55,424 nt of DNA from CALDSL01 sp039810245 (GTDB lineage Bacteria > Chloroflexota > Anaerolineae > Anaerolineales > Anaerolineaceae), in the NCBI GenBank assembly GCA_039810245.1, contig JBDHWQ010000025.1, positions 1-55,424 on the forward strand, written 5' to 3'. The notes under the pieces are model-generated. The model had not been told where the DNA came from and made no database searches. It saw nothing but the letters and a program-made list of their open reading frames with translations. Of the stretch, positions 49,276 to 55,424 are shown piece after piece. A program made the position numbers and the translations under genes. How positions within the stretch are numbered: position 1 is the first letter of the stretch; every line of letters begins with the position of its first letter.

Positions 49276-50907
49276 TTACATATCCACCATTACCTTGCCG
49301 GTAGACTCGTTCAGCAGTTGGTAGGCCCAGCTATTGCCCTGGCGCGTCAGGCGGAACATGCCTTCCTCTGTCAGGAACTTGACGTTGCTGTACCGCGCGT
49401 CGCGGTAATCAGTGACCTTGCCGCTGTGAATGGCCTCGATCACCTGCTGCATACCCTGCTCCACCTTCCACTTGGGCTCAAAGTTAAGCGTGCGGCGGAT
49501 CTTATTGAAGTTGACCCAGTAGTTGCGCCGGTCGGCGTCTTCGCCTTTCAGCACCAGTTTGGCTTCGGGCACCAGGCTCTGCACGATCTCGCCGATCTCG
49601 CGGATGGTGTAATTCTGCTCGTTGCTGCCCACGTTGAAGATCTCATTGCGCACCACCTGCAGCGGCGCGCGGGTAACGATCTCCAACACGCGCGCGGCAT
49701 CGTCCACGTGCACGAACGGCCGCCACTGGTCGCCGCCAAATACGGTGATTTCGCCATCCACGATGGCCTTGGCCGTGAGCAGGTTTACCACCAGGTCAAA
49801 GCGCGTGCGTCCCGAAAGCCCGTAGATTGTTCCAAAGCGCAGGATCACCGGCGAGAAGCGCTCATCAGCCATCTGCTGCAGCACCTTCTCCGAGGCAATC
49901 TTACTGCGCGCGTACAGCGAGACCGGATTAAGCTCCGATTTTTCGTCCAGAATGTGGTCGCTGGCCCCATATACCGAGCAGGTACTGGCGAAAACAAAGC
50001 GATTGACCCCGCTGCCCTTGGCTACCTCGGCGATCATGCGCGTGGCCATCACGTTGATCTCGGTGGTCAGCTCCTCATCCAGCGCGCAGGCCGGGTCACC
50101 TACAATCCCGCCCAGGTGAATGACAATGTCCACGTCGCGCATGGCTTCCACCACGCGGTCCACCTGGCGGAAATCGGCTTGCAAGACTTCCAGGCGCGGG
50201 TGGTCCAGCCACTCGGCGATCGGCTCGGTGCCATACAGCAGCAGGTCCAGCAGTCGCACGTGAAAGCCGTCGTTCAGCAGCCGCGGCACCAGCGCCGAGC
50301 CAATATACCCGGCCCCGCCGATGACCAGCACATTACGCGCCCCAGTCTTGACGTCCATATCAGCGCGCACGCGCTCCGGGTGGTTGGCTCGCTTCCAGAT
50401 CGTCGACCAGAAGCGCGCCGCCACAGTCAGCAGCATGGTCATCAGCCAGGCAAAAATAAACACGCCGCTGGGGAAGTTTGCCATGCCCTTAATAAACCCA
50501 AAGAACATGCCTTTAGAGAGGAAGCCCAGCAGGCCAAAGATCAGGTAGGCCATGCTGACCGCCTGCACCACCACCAGGAATTTGTAGCGCCCGCGGTAAA
50601 AGCGCCCGTAGGTGTAAAAGCCGCTCATGGCAAACACCACCAGGCAAATGGTGGTCAGCAGCCATGAACTGCCCCAGTAGACGGTGAGGTACTCCCAGAA
50701 CTTCTCGCGGTAATTGATGTTGGCTTCCGGCGCGCCCACGGCAACAATATACAGCAGGCGCAGTGCCAGCGAGGTGAGCACGGCGATATTAATTAGAATC
50801 GCATCGGCCACCATGCGCACCAGCGCCTCAAGAGTGACTTTCTGGCGCAGCCAGTCCCAGATGGCGCTAATCGCCGGTGGGAGTTTGCTGGTTGATGGCT
50901 TTGGCAT
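49276..50907 (-). CDS. Membrane-anchored NAD-dependent sugar epimerase/dehydratase
   Basis: The product has 543 residues. The first 180 have four membrane helices (about 30-55, 80-100, 110-130, 145-165), then a complete extended SDR: VLVIGGAGYIGSALVPRL, catalytic YARSK, RFGTIYGLSGRTRFD and PFVHVDDAARVLEI. It resembles nucleotide-sugar epimerases fused to CapD-like membrane segments, though the membrane part is not of the usual PglF/CapD order. The start overlaps the aminotransferase gene by 41 nt; ATG 50814 is a weaker alternative that would drop the first helix start. Likely polysaccharide or glycan sugar modification. Confidence 0.87.
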   Translation of the reverse strand: MPKPSTSKLPPAISAIWDWLRQKVTLEALVRMVADAILINIAVLTSLALRLLYIVAVGAPEANINYREKFWEYLTVYWGSSWLLTTICLVVFAMSGFYTYGRFYRGRYKFLVVVQAVSMAYLIFGLLGFLSKGMFFGFIKGMANFPSGVFIFAWLMTMLLTVAARFWSTIWKRANHPERVRADMDVKTGARNVLVIGGAGYIGSALVPRLLNDGFHVRLLDLLLYGTEPIAEWLDHPRLEVLQADFRQVDRVVEAMRDVDIVIHLGGIVGDPACALDEELTTEINVMATRMIAEVAKGSGVNRFVFASTCSVYGASDHILDEKSELNPVSLYARSKIASEKVLQQMADERFSPVILRFGTIYGLSGRTRFDLVVNLLTAKAIVDGEITVFGGDQWRPFVHVDDAARVLEIVTRAPLQVVRNEIFNVGSNEQNYTIREIGEIVQSLVPEAKLVLKGEDADRRNYWVNFNKIRRTLNFEPKWKVEQGMQQVIEAIHSGKVTDYRDARYSNVKFLTEEGMFRLTRQGNSWAYQLLNESTGKVMVDM

Positions 50908-52054
50908 TTTGCTGTATCCGTTCGATCGCCTCGCAAATGCGCAGCGTGGTTTCCTGCGGCATGTTGGTCCACATTGGCAGGCTCAGGCTGTGGGCGGCCA
51001 ACCAGTCGGTATTGGGCAGCGGCTGTCCATCATAATACGGCTGGTATGCGGTGTGACAGTGCACCGGCGGGTCATAATATTTGCGGGTGTCAATGTTTTC
51101 GGCCGCAAGCGCGGTTTCCAGCGCTCGGCGCGACATTCCAAACGCCGCGGCATCCACGGTGATGGAGAAATCTTTGTATGAATTACGATTGCCCGGCAGC
51201 ACTTCCTGGAACTCGATCCCGGGCAGGCGGCCCAGCATCTCACGGTACAGGCTGGCAGCCGCGTTGCGCGTCTGCGCTGCATTTTCCAGCATCTCCAGGC
51301 TGCGCATCCCCAGCAGCGCGTTGAACTCGGGCATGCGCGCGTTGAGGCCGGCGAACAGGCTGTCGTAGTTACCGCTGTTGCCGTACTCGCGCCCCACGCG
51401 CACGCTTTCAGCCAGCGTGTCGTCGTTGGTGCTCACCACCCCACCCTCGCCGCTGATCAGCAGCTTGGTGGGGCTCAGGCTGAAGCTCTGCGCATCGCCC
51501 TGCGCGCCCACCGGGCGGCCCTGGTACAGCGCGCCAAACCCGTGCGCGGCATCGAAGATCAGCTTCAGCCCGCGCCGGCGGCACAGCGCTTCCAGCGCGT
51601 CAATTTCAGCCGGGTTGCCGAAGTTGTGCACCGCCACGATGGCCGAAGTGCGCGGGGTAATCGCCGCTTCCGCCGCCTCGGGGTCGAGGTTGGTAGTCCC
51701 GCGGCGCACGTCCACAAATACCGGCCGCAGCCCGTTCCACACCAGCGCGCTAACGGTAGCCATAAAGGTGAAACTGGGGACGAGCACATCGCCGGTGAGA
51801 CCCAGGCCCTTGTATGACAGCATCAGCCCGGTGGTGCAGCTCGAAACTGCCACGGCATGGCGCACGCCCAGGTGCTCGGCCACGGCCTGCTCGAACTGCT
51901 TCAGGAACGTCCCCTTGGTGACCATTCCCGTGCGAAGAATATCATTCACCCCGTCCGCCATTTGCTCAAAGTCGGGTAAAACCGGCCGGACAATGTTTAC
52001 TTTTTCTGCGAAGATCGGTTTGCCGCCTAGCAGCGCCGGGAGACCATTGGTCAT
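50867..52054 (-). CDS. DegT/DnrJ/EryC1/StrS-family aminotransferase
   Basis: The product has 395 residues with a PLP fold. The internal aldimine Lys lies in SLSPTKLLISGEGG; earlier PSFTFMATVSAL, FVDVRRGTTNLDPE and IVAVHNFGNPAE are family landmarks. It aminates a nucleotide-activated keto-sugar. With the following SDR gene, which it overlaps, it forms a sugar-modifying pair. GTGAGG stands before ATG 52054, with a 145-nt leader from the promoter at 52199-52227. Confidence 0.93.
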   Translation of the reverse strand: MTNGLPALLGGKPIFAEKVNIVRPVLPDFEQMADGVNDILRTGMVTKGTFLKQFEQAVAEHLGVRHAVAVSSCTTGLMLSYKGLGLTGDVLVPSFTFMATVSALVWNGLRPVFVDVRRGTTNLDPEAAEAAITPRTSAIVAVHNFGNPAEIDALEALCRRRGLKLIFDAAHGFGALYQGRPVGAQGDAQSFSLSPTKLLISGEGGVVSTNDDTLAESVRVGREYGNSGNYDSLFAGLNARMPEFNALLGMRSLEMLENAAQTRNAAASLYREMLGRLPGIEFQEVLPGNRNSYKDFSITVDAAAFGMSRRALETALAAENIDTRKYYDPPVHCHTAYQPYYDGQPLPNTDWLAAHSLSLPMWTNMPQETTLRICEAIERIQQNAKAINQQTPTGD

Positions 52055-52198
52055 GTCGTTTTTTCTACCTCACATAAAGGTGAAGGCCCGCACCGCCGCC
52101 GGTCGCACAATCCAGGCGCGATTGCTGGCTCGAGGAGGACGGGCTTGCCGCTGAAATGTTTCCTGCGGGGATGGTGAGGGTTTCTTCGATATTGAGTG

Positions 52199-52227
52199 AG
52201 TTTATACGATTCTACCAAGCCTGTCAA
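52199..52227 (-). promoter_or_regulatory. Promoter of the aminotransferase/SDR operon
   Basis: On the minus strand TTGACA (52222-52227), 17 nt, TAAACT (52199-52204). The -35 box overlaps the stop codon of the adenosine deaminase gene. Confidence 0.72.
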
Positions 52228-53216
52228 CCCGCCGCCTCGAAACCGGCCGCGCTGACCGCCGGCTGCACCCACGCTGCGCGCTCGGCGTTGCGGATGAGCT
52301 GCAGGATTTCCTCACGCCGGAAGCCCAATTCCTGCATCAGCAGGCGGTACTCATCCGCCAGGCGGTTGCCGAACATCTTCGGGTCATCGGTGTTGACCGT
52401 CACCAGGATGCCATGCTCGAAGAAACGCCGAATGGGGTGCTCGGCCAGCGAGCGCACCGCCCCGGTGCGCACATTGGACACCGGGCACATCTCCACCGGC
52501 ACCTGGCTTTCGGCCAGGGCATCCAGCAAAGCCTCATCTTCCGCAGCGTGCGTGCCATGGCCGATGCGCTCGGCGCGTAGCGACCGCAGTGCGCCCCATA
52601 CGCTTTCCGGCCCGGCTACCTCGCCGGCATGGATGGTGATGTGGAACCCCATGCGCCGCGCTTCGGCGAACACGTCGGTGAACAGCTCGGGCGGGAACAA
52701 CTGTTCCGAACCGCCCAGCCCAACGCCAATCACGCCCAGGCCGCGCACTTCATTAACCTGGGCCAGCGTGCGCCGGCTGGTGTCGGGAGACTCATCGCGC
52801 ACCAGGTCAGCGATCAGGTGGCTCTGAACCTCGGGCACGCGCCGCAGCCCGGCATGGATCGCTTCGGTGATGCGCCCCACTTCCAGGCCATGACGGGCAA
52901 AATCCGACGGCGAATAAAAAGCTTCCACCGTGCGGATGTTCTGGCGCAGCAGGTCACGCGCCACCGCCTCGGCAATGAAGCTGAAGTCTTCATACTCGCG
53001 CAGGAAGTTGTTCTTCCAGATCCAGGTTACGATAAAATGCGGAAAATCACGGAAGACGAAACGCCGTTCCAGCGCGGCAGGGTCAGGCGCCAGCGGGTCG
53101 CCGCCGTACTTTTGCACCAGCGCCCACAGCGCGTCCAACGGGATAGCGCCTTCCAGGTGCAGGTGCAGCTCGGTTTTGGGGATGTTCTCCAGCCAGTCAG
53201 TTTGAGATGCGTCCAT
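52224..53216 (-). CDS. add: Adenosine deaminase
   Basis: The product has 330 residues with an amidohydrolase TIM barrel. It has the zinc motif HLHLEGA near residue 17, the catalytic HAGE near 192, GHGTHAAED and NTDDPKMF. It deaminates adenosine to inosine for purine salvage; adenine deaminase or AMP-related activity is less likely because of the NTDDP and HLHLEGA context. It stands between the HhH protein and the aminotransferase on the same strand. Confidence 0.93.
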   Translation of the reverse strand: MDASQTDWLENIPKTELHLHLEGAIPLDALWALVQKYGGDPLAPDPAALERRFVFRDFPHFIVTWIWKNNFLREYEDFSFIAEAVARDLLRQNIRTVEAFYSPSDFARHGLEVGRITEAIHAGLRRVPEVQSHLIADLVRDESPDTSRRTLAQVNEVRGLGVIGVGLGGSEQLFPPELFTDVFAEARRMGFHITIHAGEVAGPESVWGALRSLRAERIGHGTHAAEDEALLDALAESQVPVEMCPVSNVRTGAVRSLAEHPIRRFFEHGILVTVNTDDPKMFGNRLADEYRLLMQELGFRREEILQLIRNAERAAWVQPAVSAAGFEAAG

Positions 53217-53249
53217 GTGCTTTTGGTCCCATGATCCGGTTGGGAAATG

Positions 53250-53277
53250 GCTTCCGGGGCCGCGCGGCCCCGGAAGC
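53250..53277 (-). terminator. GC-rich hairpin after the HhH protein gene
   Basis: A 28-bp palindrome with a 12-bp stem and GCGC loop lies between the HhH gene and add. No T run follows; it may stabilise the mRNA end or attenuate add. Confidence 0.6.
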
Positions 53278-53312
53278 AGGTTTGCATTTCGGTTGGCCCA
53301 GGCCGCGAGCGA

Positions 53313-54044
53313 TTAAACCACACGCCCGCCGCGCAGCGTGGCCTGATACTCCTTCAGCTCATCCCAGCGGCCTTCCGCCGCCAGGCGCGCCTGCTCCGGC
53401 CAGGTGGTCGGGTCGGCGATGCGCAGGTTGGCGTCGTGCATCAACTCCTGCAGCCGGCTGACCGGGGTCTGTGCCAACTTGGAGAACGTGCCAATTTCCG
53501 CCGCGCGCAGCAGGCTGGCGATCTTCGGCCCGATGCCTTCGATGATCTCCAGGTCGTCGGGTTTTAGCGGGGTCATCGTAGCCTGCGCTTCTTCCACCGG
53601 GTTTTCCACGCCCAGCACCGGCTCAATGCCCGGGCCGGTTTCGTGGCGCAGCACTGGCACATCCACGTTATCACGCGCATCGTCCGTAGAATATACTTCC
53701 GTACCCGGCGTCATGACGTCGGGCACAATCGCTTCCGGCGCGATCACCTGCGGGCCGCGCTCAGTCTGCACCAGCACCGGGGCCTGTTCGATTTCCGGGC
53801 CACCAAATACGCTGGCGCCCTGCGCCGGGTTGGCTACCTCCTCCACCGTGGGCAGCCCGGTGGCTTTGCTTTCCTCTTCCGCCTTGCGCTGCCCGGTGGT
53901 CTCAATCGGCCCGCGGTCCTGGCGACCCAGCCACCACAGCACCAACACAATCAACACCAGCAGGATCAGAATCCACACCCAGCTGGAAATACCGCCGGTT
54001 TCCTGGTACAGGCCGGCAACAATTGCAAACGGTGAAGCCTGCAT
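53313..54044 (-). CDS. Membrane-anchored protein with C-terminal helix-hairpin-helix domain
   Basis: The product has 243 residues. One N-terminal helix (about 19-39), a polar low-complexity middle (about 45-150), and a C-terminal domain with LEIIEGIGPKIASLLRA (about 164-180), TFSKLAQTPVSRLQELM and WPEQARLAAEGRWDEL. This HhH unit (DUF4332-like) occurs on ribosomal L21-associated and membrane proteins and may bind nucleic acid. The function is unknown. AAAGGAG precedes ATG 54044. Confidence 0.78.
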   Translation of the reverse strand: MQASPFAIVAGLYQETGGISSWVWILILLVLIVLVLWWLGRQDRGPIETTGQRKAEEESKATGLPTVEEVANPAQGASVFGGPEIEQAPVLVQTERGPQVIAPEAIVPDVMTPGTEVYSTDDARDNVDVPVLRHETGPGIEPVLGVENPVEEAQATMTPLKPDDLEIIEGIGPKIASLLRAAEIGTFSKLAQTPVSRLQELMHDANLRIADPTTWPEQARLAAEGRWDELKEYQATLRGGRVV

Positions 54045-54173
54045 AGCCTTTCTCCTTTCCCAACATTTGAATAGCGGTGATGCGTGCTATGATGCCCGGT
54101 TAATGGTCCATTTCCTGTCAATCAGTATAGAACAGACCGCTATTCTGTGCCAGCCGGCAGGCACGCGGGTTTC

Positions 54174-54956
54174 CTACAGGCTGGCCGGCAGGCGTATGGC
54201 CCGCGTGGCGATATACGTGGGTAGATACATGCTCAGCACGTCGTCCGGGCTGCGGTCTTCATAGAACCCGGTCAGGGCAAAGCCGGCCGCCAGTTGCCCG
54301 CCAATTTGCTCATCCAGGCTGTGGCTCCATTCCAGCGGTGTGCCTTCCTGCAAATAGCGCTGCAGCTCGTCCGGCGGCAGGCTGCCAACGTCCGAATACG
54401 GCAGTGGGAAGCGCACCTCCAACACGCCCTGGTCCATTTTCCAGAAGTCGAAAATATAGATCAGCGGGTTCGCCAGCCCGGCCAGCAGCGTGCCGCCCGG
54501 GCGCAGCACGCGCTGTGCCTCGCGCCACACCGGCAGTACATCCGGCACAAACACATTAGATACCGGGTGGAAAATCAGGTCAAAGCTGGCATCCGCGAAT
54601 GCCGAGAGGTCGCGCATATCGCCTTCCACCGTGCGGATTTGCAATCCGTCGCGCTCGGCCACCATGCGGTCCATGTCCAGCATACGCGGCGAATTGTCGA
54701 GCACCGTCACCAGCGCGCCGGCCGCGGCCAGCAGCGGCCCCTGCTGCCCACCGCCCGAGGCCAGGCACAGCACGTCTGCTCCGCGCAAATCGGGGAACCA
54801 ATCGCGCGGCACCGGGATGGTGGGGGTGAGCACCACCTGCCACTCACCGCGCCGCGCCGCGGCCACCGCTTCCGGCGTCACCGGGATGGTCCACTCGTTC
54901 TTGCCGCCGTCCACTTCGCGGTTCCAGGCTTCGCGGTTGTATTTGCGGATGTCCAT
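54174..54956 (-). CDS. Class I SAM-dependent methyltransferase
   Basis: The product has 260 residues. The SAM motif I is VLCLASGGGQQGPLLAAAG (Gly-rich, near 60-78), then VTVLDNSPRMLDMD and EGDMRDLSAF, with LIFHPVSNVFVPDV as motif IV. The N-terminus MDIRKYNREAWNREVDGG marks a common bacterial subfamily. The substrate is unknown. ATG 54956 lies 1 nt after the stop of the next methyltransferase gene, with AAGAAGGGG upstream, so they are coupled. Confidence 0.88.
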   Translation of the reverse strand: MDIRKYNREAWNREVDGGKNEWTIPVTPEAVAAARRGEWQVVLTPTIPVPRDWFPDLRGADVLCLASGGGQQGPLLAAAGALVTVLDNSPRMLDMDRMVAERDGLQIRTVEGDMRDLSAFADASFDLIFHPVSNVFVPDVLPVWREAQRVLRPGGTLLAGLANPLIYIFDFWKMDQGVLEVRFPLPYSDVGSLPPDELQRYLQEGTPLEWSHSLDEQIGGQLAAGFALTGFYEDRSPDDVLSMYLPTYIATRAIRLPASL

Positions 54957-54957
54957 C

Positions 54958-55424
54958 CTATTCCCCTTCTTCCGGCTTGCGGCCCCATACCAGCACATAA
55001 CGCGCAATGTATTCCAACGGCCCGCGTGCCAGGTCGGCCTCCATGCGCGCCAGCCCGCGCTCAAAGGCTTGCGGGGGAATCAGGTGCAGGCTGGAGAAGG
55101 CCTTGTCGCGGTAGCCCTGAATGTCGGTTATCTGGCTGCGCGCTTCCACCAGCTCGACGCGATTGTCCACGAACCCGGCGGCCAGGATCATTGCGTGCAG
55201 CGCGTCCATGCTGGGGTAACGCGCCAGCTCTACGTCCACAATCTCGGGGAAATAGCGCGCCATCGGCGCGCGGTTGCGGATGATCTCCTCGGAATCGGTG
55301 ACGGTGCAAACCCACCCACCCGGACGCAGCACGCGCATGGCTTCGCGGTAAGCGGCGGCACGGTCCTGCACATGGTGGATCACGTCCACCGAGTACACCA
55401 GGTGGAACTGCGCGTCGCCAAACG
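54958..55424 (-). CDS. SAM-dependent methyltransferase, 5' end cut off by the window
   Basis: The visible part has 155 residues and enters from the right edge. It shows FHLVYSVDVIHHVQDRAAAY and VLRPGGWVCTVTDSEE, the later part of a class I fold (motif III/IV onwards). SAM motif I lies outside. The frame is open to the last base; an internal GTG at 55398 is not the start. It is translationally coupled to the next methyltransferase gene. Confidence 0.8.
   Translation of the reverse strand, partial: FGDAQFHLVYSVDVIHHVQDRAAAYREAMRVLRPGGWVCTVTDSEEIIRNRAPMARYFPEIVDVELARYPSMDALHAMILAAGFVDNRVELVEARSQITDIQGYRDKAFSSLHLIPPQAFERGLARMEADLARGPLEYIARYVLVWGRKPEEGE

Noticed and set aside
48856..50667. 603-codon plus-strand frame opposite the SDR gene
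   Set aside because: Antisense of the S41 leader and the membrane-anchored SDR gene; His/Gln-rich nonsense product.
54958..55398. Methyltransferase starting at GTG 55398
   Set aside because: The frame continues upstream to the window end with plausible methyltransferase residues, so the true start lies outside.

Overview
The window is about 55 kb of dense, GC-rich bacterial DNA with some 53 protein-coding genes, one T-box riboswitch and no tRNA or rRNA gene that I could find. The gene set points to a Chloroflexota (Anaerolineae-like) bacterium with an aerobic branch. The indicators are a ba3-type cytochrome oxidase with the tiny subunit IIa, a fused CtaA-CtaB heme A synthesis protein, a tandem-domain ThyX, a short IF-2 and a nusA-ylxR-infB-rbfA-nrnA-truB-ribF-thyX operon. 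This placement is an inference from gene families and not a database result. The window opens on a run of 13 C inside a coding frame, which may be a contig edge.

Layout. (1) 1-8.3 kb is a respiration block. On the minus strand lie a CtaA-CtaB fusion, a SURF1 protein that carries a degenerate response-regulator receiver domain, and a LuxR-type response regulator with a GAF histidine kinase. On the plus strand lie an Rrf2 regulator, a structured leader, and the oxidase genes for subunits IIa, II and I. (2) 8.3-14.7 kb is a minus-strand run: proline dehydrogenase, a pteridine-reductase-like SDR, a UbiA prenyltransferase, MoeA, a MoeA with a PBP-like domain, and a Bcp peroxiredoxin. (3) 14.8-20.7 kb holds an MBL-fold hydrolase, a PlsY / JAMM peptidase / membrane protein operon, an AbrB-regulated ABC exporter and a membrane protein. 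(4) 20.7-28.8 kb holds gyrB, a 44-residue lipoprotein remnant, an unknown protein behind a near-consensus promoter, an Ldh-family dehydrogenase, a PadR regulator with a membrane partner, and a GH13 glucosidase. (5) 28.9-40.5 kb is the transcription/translation operon from nusA to thyX, followed by a large GT-C-like membrane protein. (6) 40.6-44.1 kb holds a small P-loop kinase and then a tryptophan T-box in front of trpS and trpB. (7) 44.1-55.4 kb is all on the minus strand: an ACT protein, glycosyltransferase, LLM oxidoreductase, SDR, S41 peptidase, a membrane-anchored SDR with a DegT aminotransferase, adenosine deaminase, a membrane-anchored helix-hairpin-helix protein and two methyltransferases.

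How the parts work together. The first block combines oxygen respiration (ba3 oxidase), maturation of that oxidase (heme A synthesis, SURF1) and two sensing layers (a two-component system with a Cys-rich GAF kinase, and Rrf2). The receiver-SURF1 fusion physically joins a signalling fold to an assembly factor and is the most unusual protein here. The T-box, with specifier UGG and a UGGC antiterminator bulge, places Trp-tRNA charging and TrpB under control of uncharged tRNA-Trp.

Other points worth a second look are an S41 peptidase without its catalytic lysine, a ThyX whose signature motif is split between two half-domains, a TrpRS without the KMSKS lysines, paired palindromic operators over the AbrB promoter, two genes with TACAAT exactly 6 nt before ATG (probably leaderless), two related hairpin repeats, and a 9-bp tandem repeat.
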